64,000 nucleotides of DNA from Calvatia gigantea. Lineage: Eukaryota > Basidiomycota > Agaricomycetes > Agaricales > Lycoperdaceae. The notes under the pieces are model-generated. The model saw only the letters and a list, made by a program, of their open reading frames with translations. It was not told where the DNA came from and did no database searches. The stretch covers positions 620,001-684,000 of the forward strand of contig JACAAK010000003.1 of NCBI GenBank assembly GCA_025093985.1. The letters are read 5' to 3'. The position numbers and the translations under genes are program-made. Below are positions 22,201-32,578 of this stretch, in pieces. Each line of letters begins with the position of its first letter. Position 1 is the stretch's first letter.

Positions 22201-24992
22201 GCACTGATTAGCTGAATAAGCTTCTCAGAAGCCTCAGACTTCTTTCGAAGGAGGACTACATGTGCGTGAGAAGAGAAGTCATCAAGGAACGTCATTGCCC
22301 ATTTGTATTTATGATAGCTAATGACTGGCAGTTCCAGCAAGTCTGAGTGACATAGCTCAAAGACTGCGGTGGCTCACTTGGGATTAATCGGGAAGGGATT
22401 ATTATGCATTTTTCCCTTGGCACAGCCATCGTAAATGCCTTTCTGAGTAGATGGTGTGGGAATTGGCGCGATGCCCTCTACATGCTTTGGAAGCTCAGAG
22501 AGTGCGCGATCCAAGGGGTGTCCCATTCAACGATGCCAATCAATATAATCAGGTTGGCGTAATGCTAACGCAACTGGTTTCTCCTTGCTATTTTGCAAGA
22601 TATATGTATGCACTGTATGTATGTTGTTTTTAAACAAACAATGAGGCCAGGCGGACAATACTGCTCATCCTGATTTATCACGGATGGTGGTCCCTTTAAT
22701 GGTTGCCTCTAAAGTATAGCCGTTCCTAAGAATCTGGCCCGAGGACATTAACCGTTCTGTGATTTCTTTGATGTAAAATACCGGCACAATACGTGAAGTA
22801 GCGCTCATGGTCTTGCCTTTATCTACCACATCATGCTGGAAGATCACAGATCCTCGTCCTGTCATTTCATAGATCTGGTTGCCAGCGGCTTGTATAAGCC
22901 CGAAATGGCCCATCTTAATCTCTGCGAAATCAGAGAGATAACCGGTGACATGGTACGATGCTCCAGAATCAAGGAGCCAATCTGCATCATTCACAATATG
23001 TTTATTCCCTTCAGCTCTACACTTTAGGCACTGAGACAAATCACAAATGTGATATGTAATGATCTGATTAAGATCCTCGTGCTCTTTGTGGAGTTCTGAC
23101 CTTAACTCGTCTGAATACTCGTGATTATTCACGGTATATGTAGCATTCATCTTACTTTCCAGCTTAGTTACACTAGTGGAATAAGCAGAAGGGGAAGCAC
23201 CTTGAGTGCGCTTCCAGCATACATTGCAGTTAATAAAATCCATACAGCAGTGTCTACGACGAGTCCCTACAGGAGGTGGACAACATGTTACATCTGCATA
23301 GGTGCCCCACTCTCTTTGGTGGCCACCTCGTCATCCCAACTTAACCTCAGAATCTCCAGGGCATCCTGCTCTGAGGCGGACAGACCCTGCATCTGTATCG
23401 TTCCGTCCCATCCGTTGATGGGGCTGTACATCATCCTCTGCATCAGAACAAGAATAATAGTCAGTAGAAGGTACTGACCCGTACCCTCCGTCAGAACCGT
23501 AGTTGGTGTCCGAGTCGTTGTCGTCTAAGACCGACTCAAGGACTGACTCAATTTCCTTCGGCACCTGCTTCTTCTTGAGTGGCTTGGGTTTCTTGATAAT
23601 TGCCAGCCTATTATACACTGGGGCTGGCCACGCGATCTCGTCCTCCTCTCTTGTGACAGTAGATGGAGTTGACTCAACATCCATTGCATCGAACCACTTC
23701 TACATCTCCTCTGAACTTTCGCCCGATGAAGAAGTTGACTTGAGACGTTTGTCCCACTTCTTCAATGTGGTAACCTTGGCTTTCACTGAAGGTTTGCAAT
23801 GAGTTTCGGGCTCGGGCGCAGTGATGCGTGACACGAGCAGAGTGGCATTGCTGCCAGTGGCGGCGGAACTAGAAGCAATGGGAGGCATCTTGGCTCGACG
23901 CGTTGCCTCTACAAGAGAACGAGTGGAAGGTGGCAGCAATGTTTGTGCCTGTGACACAATGTCCACGTCCTGGATATAGCCAGAAGAGGTGGCAGCATTA
24001 GCCTGCACACCTCCCTCCTTTCCCTTTCCCTTTCCTTTTCCTTGGGGGTGCCATCGGCATTTCTTCTCGCCGTCGCCTTCTCCTCCAGAGGGCTTTTGCT
24101 GCTGCTGCTGCTGCTGCTGGGGCTTTTTAGACCCCAAAGGCTGCTGCTGACCTTGCAGTCACTGCCCACCTTGCTGCTGATGCTGCTGCTGCTGTTGCTG
24201 CCCACCTCCTTGTCATGGAGTAAAGTGCGCACATTGCGCGTGGGCTGTCTAGTTGGAGGTGTAAGCGGCAATGATGCCGCTTCAGGCCTTGTCCCACGTT
24301 AGTTCATGGAGTGACGTGTTCAAGGTGAGGAATGTCTGAGCTACATGGCTCAAAGACAGGTGGAGGGAGTGGAAAAGGATCATCGTTTCAATCTCCAGGG
24401 TGATGCCACTATCCATGGCGTCAAGCTGCCCGAAGATCTGCTGGAGCTCGCTCATCTTGAGCAAGGGGTCACCACCGAGAGAGAGCTCAAACATGATCGC
24501 ACGTATGAACTCATTATAGACCTGCGCTGGTCCAGGAAGGCTGTATTGGCCCTGCAACTGAGACCAGAGCACACATGTGTTCTGCGCTGAGTGCTTCAGC
24601 ATGCTGTTGGGGAGAGTTGCCTCAATCAACCCAAAGGCACGCATCCGGAGGTTGTTGGCCATCCCAACACTGTGGCACTCCTCAGCAGTCACAGGAATTG
24701 GAGTTCCTGGTCGTGCGGGATGTGCCGGCATAGTACCAGAAGCTGCAACAGCTGGGTGAGCAGGTCCATAAAGCTGCTCGTATTGGACGGATTCGTCCTG
24801 TGCTCCAGAGAAATCCCATCCAGTCCAGGAGCAATCATTGAGGGAAATGCACATGAGTGCAGACTGAAGGCGAAGTGACCAGATGGTGTAATTACCCATC
24901 CCAGTAAGGATGGGAAGTTGTCCGCTAGGGGTTTGAACAAAACCCAGCAGAGCAGAGGCTGGTTTAGACATATCTAAGAATAGGGCAAACAT
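19209..24992 (-). pseudogene. Copia Gag-Pol polyprotein, inactivated
   Basis: Residue by residue this is the same polyprotein as at 26,612-32,401, in pieces separated by stops. The longest open pieces are 24,992-24,282 (gag), 23,684-23,331, 23,243-22,665 (protease, LLDSGASYHVTG), 21,983-21,417 (integrase end) and 21,023-19,983 (RT, with YVDDMNFLG kept). The replacements are strongly patterned: Arg becomes Cys, His or Gln (NRWVFLEK to NCWVFLKK; DGRLRARL to DGHLQACL; TRCKSD to TCCKSD) and CGA becomes TGA. That is the signature of CpG-to-TpG/CpA mutation. It cannot supply proteins, though it might be mobilised in trans by A1. Confidence 0.9.
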
Positions 24993-25169
24993 GCATTAGC
25001 ATCATGTAGGACAGTGGTGCATAATGCATGTGTCGCAACATGGGGCAGACTCAGGGATCAAATGGACCAAAGGGCCACTGTTTCCCAGGTTGCATATGAC
25101 CGTAGCCTCCTATACTCTACCAGTGTCGCTAAACGTGGTCTGAGTGAGCAGCGGTCGGGGCCTATAACC

Positions 25170-26127
25170 TGTTAAGACGAGTACACCACGATAGCTACAC
25201 TAGTGGTGGAGGGGAGTCGTACTCACTGGGTTTGTTGAGGTATTGATTGTAGACAGTTGCTAGTGGATATCTGAGAGGAATGTTGAACAATAGAAAGACT
25301 AAATTGTCTAAAGAGTGTACGCATACTACATAGATCTTATATATCTAATGTCTCTGGTCTGTGCACCATTCTACCTAATACAGGTGAGGTCTTATCTGCC
25401 AGTAGCATATACAGAGCATACTGCGTACATTGTTCTATTTAATAGACCATGACCAGTAACCTAGAGTGCGGTCTAGTATATTGTCCATTATCTCTCTTCA
25501 AGAGTGAAGTACTCAAGAACCCGTTTCAGCTATAAATTGTTGAATCTCGCTCCGTACCACTATGTTGGTTCAGTCAATTTATAGCTGAAATGGGGTTTGA
25601 GTATTTCACCTTCAGAGGGTCGATAATAACGGACCATCACAGACTACGTACGCAGTAGTTGTACCGCCCTTCTGGTAGTCGGTTATACCCTCTGCATGGA
25701 ACCTTCTAGTACATGTGTCATACACAGTATGCTCCAATTATGCTACTAGTAGTTAGACCTCACCCGTATAAGGGTTCAGAGTGCACAGACCAGGGATATT
25801 AGTATATATACCCTTATATAGCATTGTAGTATGTATGCCTCTTGGCTACGCCCTTCAGGGTAAAAACGATATGTCTTCTCTCCTCTATGCTAGCTTCTCT
25901 AAGCATCGCTTCCCTTCTCCTCAAGACTCTCTGAGTACGCTGGTATAAGCAGGACTATGTCCGCTACCATGCGCCTCTCCTACTGGACCGTCTCCCAGAT
26001 GAATATGACTACCCTCCACCGCTGACGCCTACATGCTTAGGTAGTGTAAACTTATATTGGAATGTCTACTCGTTCTCTCAACATAAATAGACTGAACCAA
26101 CATAGTGGTATGGATCGAGATTCAACA
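25170..26127 (-). repeat. 5' LTR of copia A2 interrupted by a solo LTR
   Basis: LTR sequence runs 25,170-25,537 and resumes at 26,089-26,127. The 551 bp between are a solo LTR plus one copy of its target duplication. The primer-binding word on its left has mutated to CGGGGCCTATAACC. Confidence 0.9.
25538..26083 (+). repeat. Nested solo LTR (subfamily B)
   Basis: This 546-bp LTR runs from TGTTGAATCTCGC to CGTTCTCTCAACA, in the opposite orientation to the host LTR. It is flanked by the 5-bp duplication TAAAT (25,533-25,537 and 26,084-26,088). It is the reverse complement of the LTR at 4,670-5,212. Only one LTR is left, so the element was lost by LTR-LTR recombination after inserting into A2. 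Confidence 0.9.
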
Positions 26128-26177
26128 CCGGCATCCTAGCCTGGTCAAATCATTGTGTTGGTTGGGTCAATACCTCA

Positions 26178-26586
26178 TGTTAAGACGAGTACACCACGGT
26201 AGCTCTACGCTAGTGGCGGAGGGGAGTCGTACTCACTGGGTTTGTTGAGATGTGCGTTATAGACTGTAGCTAGAGGATATCGTAGAGGAATGATGGGCAA
26301 GAGATAGACTGTATTGTCTAAAGAATATACGCATACTACATAGGTCTTATATATCTAATGTCTCTGGTCTGTGCGCCGTTCTACCTAACACAGGTGAGGT
26401 CTTATCTGCCAGTAGCATATACAGAGCATACTGCGTATATTGTTCTATTTAATAGACCATGACCAGCAACCTAGAGTGCGGTCTAGTACATTGTTCGTTA
26501 TCTCTCTTCAAGAGTGAAGTACTCAAGAACCCGTTTCAGCTATAAATAGACTGAACCAACGTAGTGGTACGGATCGAGATTCAACA
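26178..26586 (-). repeat. 3' LTR of copia A1
   Basis: This 409-bp LTR runs from TGTTAAGACGAG to GAGATTCAACA. On the minus strand a TATA box (TATATAAG) lies at 26,347-26,354. Confidence 0.95.
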
Positions 26587-26600
26587 CTCCTCCTCACTTG
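26587..26600 (-). promoter_or_regulatory. Polypurine tract of copia A1
   Basis: On the minus strand the sequence GTGAGGAGGAG directly precedes the TGTTGAATC end of the 3' LTR. It is the expected plus-strand primer site for reverse transcription. Confidence 0.75.
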
Positions 26601-26611
26601 AAGGAGGGAGA

Positions 26612-29600
26612 TTAACGTTTCAACGATCGAGCGGTTTTATCCCATGCTTCGATATCGGAACCGAAAATCAGTCCTAACTCAGGGCGGAAGAGATTGATTT
26701 TGGTTACGCCAAGATTCTTTGTGAAGATATCGGCGGGATTGTCTTGTGAAGACACATCACCAATAACAATTATTCCTTCCTCAACTAATTCTCGCACATA
26801 GTGGTAATGAATATCCACGTGCTTCGACCGTTTTTCAACAATGGGATTTTCAGTCCAGAATTTGGACCCATCGTTGTCGCCGTAGAGAATAGGAGTTGGA
26901 TGCTCAATATTGAGCTCCTCCAGAAGCTGTGACAGCCATTTCACTTGTCGTGAAGCGTCAGACAGTTCTTTGTATTCCGCCTCGGTGGACGATAGTGAAA
27001 CCGTCTTTTGTCGTCGCGAAGTCCAGGTTACAGCACCAGACGCGATTAAACAAACGTTTCCCGAAACAGATCGGCGGGTTTCTGTATCTTGAGCCCAGTC
27101 CGAGTCACTGAGACATTCCAGCGTCACCGCGGATTTCCCAGTATCGCCTTCATATTTCAATGCATAGTTCCTTGTCATAGACAAGTACTTTAGTACATGA
27201 ATTCCAGCGCGATAGTGCTCAGGAGCGGGGTTAGCGGCATGTTGTGCCAGCTTAACTACAGCAAAGGCTATGTCGGGCCTAGTGCCGATCATCAAGTACA
27301 TTAAAGATCCAACCAATTGTTGGTACTTTTGACGGAAGGGGTGCGATGCAGTTTCCTTGTTCGTTACGAATTGGAAGCCAGCTGGTAATGGTGTTTTAGC
27401 CGCGGCAGACTGCGGAACCTGGAAGCGCTGCAAGATCTTATCCAGGTATTTCACCTGTTGGATGAAGATTTGACGCTTGGAGCGATTCCTCGAGATTTTC
27501 ATCCCAAGAAATTCTTCACAGGGACCGTGGTCTCTGCATTCCCACTTTTTTGTGAACTTTCCCTTCAACTCTTTGAGGAGGGGGGAGTCTTTCTTTCCCA
27601 AGAAATTCACGTCATCAACGTAGACAATGGCTACTACAAGCTCTTTCGTCTTTGGATGTCTGTGAAAGTACACAGCGTAGTCAGATTTGCAGCGGGTAAA
27701 TCCCAGCTCAATCATAGATTGGTGCAATTCTTTCCACCACTGGCGACCGGCTTGTTTAAGGCCGTAAATCGCTCGTCTGAGTCTCCATACTTTTCCTTCC
27801 TGCCCGGGAAGTCGAAACCCTTCGGGCTGTTCCATGTATATTTCCTCATCCAGTTTGCCATATAAATAGGCAGTTTTTACGTCGACGCTATGCATGTCCC
27901 AATCGTGGATTGCAGCAAGTGCGAAGCTTACGCGCGCAGACTCGTAGCGGACAACTGGTGAGAAAAGCTCGTTATAGTCAATGCCTTCAATCTGCGAGAA
28001 CCCCTTCGCAACTAAGCGAGCTCGCAGGCGGCCATCAGACTTTTCGAGGAATACCCAACGGTTTTTCACCGTCCTCCTTCCTTTCGGAAGATCTACCAGT
28101 TCATATACTCCGCGTTTTTTCAACGCTTCGAGTTCCTCGATACATGCAGCCATCCATTTTGCCTTGACAGGCTCAGGAAGCTTGAGCATATCACGGAAAG
28201 TTTCAGGCTCTCCGTGTGCGGTATTGTGTACCGTCTGTATCAAGAAATCGATCAATTTTACTCCTCCCTCAGCGACAAGCCTTTCAATGTCCATATCATT
28301 TACATCGTGAGATGTTGGATCATTGTTTTCAGGCATAGGCGGCAGTTCCGGACGTGGAGGGAGCTGAAATGGAGGTAAATCAAAGGGTTGTGGCGGATAC
28401 CGCTCAGCACGAACTCTTTGCCTCACATATTCAGGATGGTTAGTCCTTGCTCTTCGCTCTCGAATAATTTCGTCTGGAGGGGCATTGGCGCGTACGCGCT
28501 GCCTTTGCCTCTGCTGCTCTTGTCGGTGAGTCCGATCTATTTCTCTTTCAATAGAAATTGGACGCCTATTGTCTCCGTACGTGTTACCTGGTCTGACAGG
28601 AGGCCTGCCTTGTCGTTCAGAACGACGCGGCTCTATCTGATCAGAACCAACAGCTCGACGTTTGGGAACAGGGATTGGGAATTCCTCGTTCTCGGTATCC
28701 CATACATCTCTGTCCACATGCCAATTATCACGTACATCAGGCTCTTCCTCAACGGTCGTTCCACGCGAAGGTGGCGACTCAGATGGGGGAACCCAAGGTG
28801 GCGTATTGCCGGGTGATGGCCGTCGTGAATCAAAGCTGTCCGGCGGAGTAGAATCACGCCGGGGTAAAGGAGGTGAAGGCGGAGAATTTTTCGGTTTGAA
28901 TGGTGGAGAAAACGGAGGTAAATGTACTGGATGATCAGGTGGAGGTGGAACAATTCCTGCGTCATCCGAAGATGGCGGAATAGGTGGTTCATTCCCTAAT
29001 CCTGGTCTAGGCAGATTTCTCTCTCTTCCGTGATTGGGCCGGTTACTGCTATCCGGCACTGAATCGGGGCATTTAGGGAAATATCCCTCGTCGAACAAGG
29101 CGTTTGGTGATATAAAAATCACGTTGCCTGCCGTGTGCCGCATAAAGACGTAGTTTTTACTGCCTTTGTATCCAAGAAAGATCATCATCTCGGATTTTGC
29201 GGACAATTTGTTTGGGCGGATCTCATCGGGTATATAAACATACGCGCCGCATCCAAACACACGGAGATGGGACAAGTTTGGTTTTTCCTTCGAATAACAC
29301 TCAAAGGGTGTCTTCCACTGCAGACGCTGGACTGGTGTGCGATTATATAAATGCACAGCTGTGTTCAACGCAAATTCCCACCACGAGTCAGGTAGACATG
29401 CCTGTAGCCTTATAGCTTGGGCTTTCTCGTGTAGGGTGCGGTTCAGTCGCTCTGCTCTCCCATTCTGCTGATGCGCATAGGGAGCAGTGGTCTCGTGGGT
29501 AATTCCACGCGCCGCGAGTCCTGCCAATAATTTTTCATTGACATATTCTCCTCCATTATCGGTGCGAAGTCGTTTGACTCGCATTCCGGAAAGGTTTTCC

Positions 29601-32401
29601 AACGCACTGATCAACTGTATCAGTTTTTCAGAAGCCTCAGACTTCTTTCGAAGGAGGACTATGTGTGCGTGAGAAGAAAAGTCATCGAGAAACGTCATGG
29701 CCCATTTGTATTTATGGTAGCTCATGACAGGCAGTTCCAGCAAGTCTGAGTGACATAGCTCAAAGACTGTGGTGGCTCGCTTGGAGTTAATCGGGAAGGG
29801 GTTATTATGCATTTTCCCCTTGGCACAGCCGTCGCAAATGCCTTTCCGAGTAGAAGGTGCGGGAATTGACGCGATGCCCTCAACGTGCTTTGGAAGCTCG
29901 GAGAGCGCGCGATCCGAAGGATGTCCCATTCGACGATGCCAATCGATATAATCAAGTTGGCGTAAAGTCAACGCAACTGGGTTCTCCTTGCTATTTTGCA
30001 AGACATACGTGTGCACCGTATGTACGTTGTTTTTAAACAAACGATGAGGCCAGGCGGATAATACTGCACTTCCTGATTTTTCACGGATGGTGGTCCCTTT
30101 AACGGTTGCCTCTAAAACATAGCCGTTCCTAAGAATCTGGCCTGAGGACATTAACCGTTCTGTGATTTCTTTGATGTAAAAGACCGGCGCAATACATGAA
30201 GTAGCGCTCCTGGACTTTCCCTTGTCTGTCACGTCATGCTGGAAAATCACAGACCCTCGTCCTGTCATTTCATAGATCCGGTTGCCAGCGGCTTGTATAA
30301 GCCCGAAATGGCCCATCTTAACCTCTGCGAAATCAGAGAGATAACCGGTGACATGGTACGATGCTCCAGAATCGAGGAGCCAGTCTGCGTTATTCACAGA
30401 ATGTTTATTCCCTTCTTCTCGACACTTTTGACACTGAGACAAATCACAGATGTGATATGTGATGATCTGATTAAGATCCTCGTGCTCTTCGTGGAGATCT
30501 GACCTTAACTTGTCTGAATACTCGTGATTATTCACGGTATATGTAGCGTTTATCTTACTTTCCAGCTTAGAAATTCCAGCGGAATAAGCAGAAGGGGAAA
30601 CGCCTTGGGCGCGTTTCCAGCATACATTGCAGTTCAAAAAGTCTGTACAGCGGTGTCTACGACGAGTCCCTACAGGAGGTGGACGACGAGCTACATCTGC
30701 ATAGGTGCCCCGCTCTCTTCGGCGGCCACCTGGTCGTCCCAACTCAACTTCGGAATCTCCAGGGCGTCCTGCTCCGAGGCGGACAGTCCCTGCGTCTGTA
30801 TCGTTCCGTCCCATCCGTTGATGGGGCTGCACATCAGACTCTGCATCAGAACAAGAATAATAGTCAGTTGAAGGTACTGACCCACACCCTCCGTCGGAAC
30901 CGTAGTCGGTGTCCGAGTCGTTGTCATCTAAGACCGACTCGAGGACAGACTCGATCTCCTTCGGTGCCTGCTTCTTTTTGAGCGGCTTGGGCTTCTTGAT
31001 AATCGTCGGCTTGTTATACACCGGCGCAGGCCATGCGATCTCGTCTTCCTCCCTCGTGACGGTGGATGGATTTTGATCCACATCCATCTCGTCAAACCGC
31101 TTCCACATCTCCTCCGAACTCTCACCCGTCGATGAAATTGAATCGAGACGTTTGTCCCAATTCTTCAACGCGGTAACCTTGGCTTTCACCGAAGGTTTGC
31201 GACGAGCTTCGGGCTCGGGCGCAGTAATGCGCGACGCGAGTGGAGTGGCATTGCTGCCAGTGGCAGCAGATTTAGAGGCAACTGGAGTATCTTTGGCTCG
31301 ACGCGTTGCTTCCACAAGGGAACGAGTGGATGGTGGCGGCACAGTTTGTGCCTGCGACACGAAGTCCACGTCCTGAATATAGCCGGAAGAGGTGGCGGCT
31401 TGACCTTGCGCACCTCCCTCTTTTCCCTTTCCTTTTCCTTTTCCTCGGGGGCGCCATCGGCGTTTCTTCTCGCCGTCGCCTTCTCCTCCAGATGGCTTTT
31501 GCTGCTGCTGCTGCTGCTGCTGGGGCTGCTGGGGCTTTTTAGACCCCGAAGGCTGCTGCTGACCTTGCGGTCGCTGTCCGCCTTGCTGCTGTCGCTGCTG
31601 CTGCTGCTGCCCACCTCCTTGTCGTGGAGTAAAGCGCGCTCGTTGCGCGTGGGCGGTCTGGTTGGAGGCGTAAGCGGCAATGATGCCGCTTCGGGCCTTA
31701 TCCCACGTCAGCTCATGGAGCGACGTGTTCGAGGTGAGGAGCGTCTGAGCTACGTGGCTCAAAGACGGGTGGAGGGAATGGAGGAGGATCATCGTTTCGA
31801 TCTCCGGGGCGATGCCACTATCCATGGCGTCAAGCTGCCCGAAGATCTGCTGGAGCTCGCTCATCTTGAGCGAGGGATCACCACCGAGAGGGAGCTCAAA
31901 CGTTATTGCACGAATGAACTCATTGTAAACCTGAGCTGGTCCAGGAAGGCCGTATTGGCCCTGCAACTGAGACCAAAGCGCGCGAGCATCCCTGGCGGAA
32001 TGCTTAAGCATGCTGTTGGGGAGAGTTGCCTCAATCAACCCAAGAGCTCGCATTCGGAGGTTGTTGGCCATACCAACACTGCGGCGCTCCTCAGCAGTTG
32101 CAGGAATTGGAGTTCCTGGTCGTGCGGGACGTGCCGGCGAAGTGCTAGTCGCCGGGGTAGCTGGGTGCTCAGGTCCGTAGGCCTGCTCGTATTGGACGGG
32201 CTCGTCCAAGGCTCCAGAGAAATCCCATCCGGTCCAGGAGCAGTCGTTTAAGGAAATGCACATAAGTGCAGACCGAAGGCGAAGCGACCAAATGGTGTAG
32301 TTACCCGTCCCAGTAAGGACGGGAAGCTGCCCGCTAGGGGTTTGAACAAAGCCCTGCGGAGCAGGGGCCGGTTTAGACATATCTAAAAATGGGTTAAACA
32401 T
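26612..32401 (-). CDS. Ty1/copia Gag-Pol polyprotein, 1,929 aa
   Basis: This is a single frame coding for all retrotransposon functions. Residues 1-250 are Gag (GNYTIWSLRLRSALMC). Residues 255-335 are a Gln/Gly/Lys-rich linker with CAG repeats. The aspartic protease is near 677 (LLDSGASYHVTG). The integrase zinc domain is near 820-865 (WHRRMGHPS, CDGCAKGK), with a DDE core at about 884-985 (ELCHSDLL, RLRTDNGGEY, NGRAERLNRTL). A Pro/Arg-rich linker spans 1,115-1,360. RT is near 1,410-1,650 with YVDD at about 1,594. RNase H is near 1,765-1,900 (SDSDWAQD, SSTEAEY, GDNDGSKFW). Protease-integrase-RT-RNase H order defines Ty1/copia. I see no classical CCHC knuckle in Gag; Cys pairs occur at about 585-660 just before the protease. 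The start could also be the Met eight codons in (32,380). No stops or frameshifts, so the proteins may be active. Confidence 0.95.
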   Translation of the reverse strand: MFNPFLDMSKPAPAPQGFVQTPSGQLPVLTGTGNYTIWSLRLRSALMCISLNDCSWTGWDFSGALDEPVQYEQAYGPEHPATPATSTSPARPARPGTPIPATAEERRSVGMANNLRMRALGLIEATLPNSMLKHSARDARALWSQLQGQYGLPGPAQVYNEFIRAITFELPLGGDPSLKMSELQQIFGQLDAMDSGIAPEIETMILLHSLHPSLSHVAQTLLTSNTSLHELTWDKARSGIIAAYASNQTAHAQRARFTPRQGGGQQQQQRQQQGGQRPQGQQQPSGSKKPQQPQQQQQQQQKPSGGEGDGEKKRRWRPRGKGKGKGKEGGAQGQAATSSGYIQDVDFVSQAQTVPPPSTRSLVEATRRAKDTPVASKSAATGSNATPLASRITAPEPEARRKPSVKAKVTALKNWDKRLDSISSTGESSEEMWKRFDEMDVDQNPSTVTREEDEIAWPAPVYNKPTIIKKPKPLKKKQAPKEIESVLESVLDDNDSDTDYGSDGGCGSVPSTDYYSCSDAESDVQPHQRMGRNDTDAGTVRLGAGRPGDSEVELGRPGGRRRERGTYADVARRPPPVGTRRRHRCTDFLNCNVCWKRAQGVSPSAYSAGISKLESKINATYTVNNHEYSDKLRSDLHEEHEDLNQIITYHICDLSQCQKCREEGNKHSVNNADWLLDSGASYHVTGYLSDFAEVKMGHFGLIQAAGNRIYEMTGRGSVIFQHDVTDKGKSRSATSCIAPVFYIKEITERLMSSGQILRNGYVLEATVKGTTIREKSGSAVLSAWPHRLFKNNVHTVHTYVLQNSKENPVALTLRQLDYIDWHRRMGHPSDRALSELPKHVEGIASIPAPSTRKGICDGCAKGKMHNNPFPINSKRATTVFELCHSDLLELPVMSYHKYKWAMTFLDDFSSHAHIVLLRKKSEASEKLIQLISALENLSGMRVKRLRTDNGGEYVNEKLLAGLAARGITHETTAPYAHQQNGRAERLNRTLHEKAQAIRLQACLPDSWWEFALNTAVHLYNRTPVQRLQWKTPFECYSKEKPNLSHLRVFGCGAYVYIPDEIRPNKLSAKSEMMIFLGYKGSKNYVFMRHTAGNVIFISPNALFDEGYFPKCPDSVPDSSNRPNHGRERNLPRPGLGNEPPIPPSSDDAGIVPPPPDHPVHLPPFSPPFKPKNSPPSPPLPRRDSTPPDSFDSRRPSPGNTPPWVPPSESPPSRGTTVEEEPDVRDNWHVDRDVWDTENEEFPIPVPKRRAVGSDQIEPRRSERQGRPPVRPGNTYGDNRRPISIEREIDRTHRQEQQRQRQRVRANAPPDEIIRERRARTNHPEYVRQRVRAERYPPQPFDLPPFQLPPRPELPPMPENNDPTSHDVNDMDIERLVAEGGVKLIDFLIQTVHNTAHGEPETFRDMLKLPEPVKAKWMAACIEELEALKKRGVYELVDLPKGRRTVKNRWVFLEKSDGRLRARLVAKGFSQIEGIDYNELFSPVVRYESARVSFALAAIHDWDMHSVDVKTAYLYGKLDEEIYMEQPEGFRLPGQEGKVWRLRRAIYGLKQAGRQWWKELHQSMIELGFTRCKSDYAVYFHRHPKTKELVVAIVYVDDVNFLGKKDSPLLKELKGKFTKKWECRDHGPCEEFLGMKISRNRSKRQIFIQQVKYLDKILQRFQVPQSAAAKTPLPAGFQFVTNKETASHPFRQKYQQLVGSLMYLMIGTRPDIAFAVVKLAQHAANPAPEHYRAGIHVLKYLSMTRNYALKYEGDTGKSAVTLECLSDSDWAQDTETRRSVSGNVCLIASGAVTWTSRRQKTVSLSSTEAEYKELSDASRQVKWLSQLLEELNIEHPTPILYGDNDGSKFWTENPIVEKRSKHVDIHYHYVRELVEEGIIVIGDVSSQDNPADIFTKNLGVTKINLFRPELGLIFGSDIEAWDKTARSLKR

Positions 32402-32560
32402 GCGTTAGCATCATGTAGGACTGCAGTGCGTAATGCACGCGTCGCAACATGGGGCAGACACAGGGATCAAATGGACCAAAGGGCCACCGTCTCCCAGGTT
32501 GCGTACGACCGTAGCCTCCTACACTCTACCAGCATTGTTAAACGCGGTCGGAGTGAGCGG

Positions 32561-32578
32561 CGGTCGGGGCCCATAACC
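32561..32578 (-). promoter_or_regulatory. Primer-binding site, half-tRNA(iMet) type
   Basis: Directly inside the 5' end the minus strand reads GGTTATGGGCCCCGACC. This complements the anticodon arm of eukaryotic initiator tRNA-Met (GGGCYCAUAACC), not the usual 3' CCA end. Internal priming by a cleaved initiator tRNA is known for Drosophila copia and yeast Ty5. The same word is kept at 4,657-4,669 and, mutated, at 25,156-25,169. Confidence 0.7.

Larger units (their letters stand above)
18777..26127 (-). mobile_element. Full-length copia element A2, CpG-decayed
   Basis: This complete Ty1/copia element has a 3' LTR (18,777-19,183), coding region, leader and 5' LTR (25,170-26,127, enlarged by a nested solo LTR). 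CCGGC flanks both sides (18,772-18,776 and 26,128-26,132). Its coding span (5,784 bp) is almost the same length as that of the intact element A1 (5,790 bp), so decay has been by point mutation with only tiny indels in the poly-Gln part. The two LTRs differ at only a few positions once the nested insertion is removed. Confidence 0.9.

Noticed and set aside
24090..24215. CTG-repeat tracts as independent microsatellites
   Set aside because: They are the antisense of CAG codons in the gag poly-Gln linker and are shared by all copia copies in the window.
31346..32251. A 301-residue open frame on the plus strand
   Set aside because: It is antisense to the gag part of the intact copia polyprotein and reads the CTG repeats as poly-Leu. 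No domain; a shadow frame.
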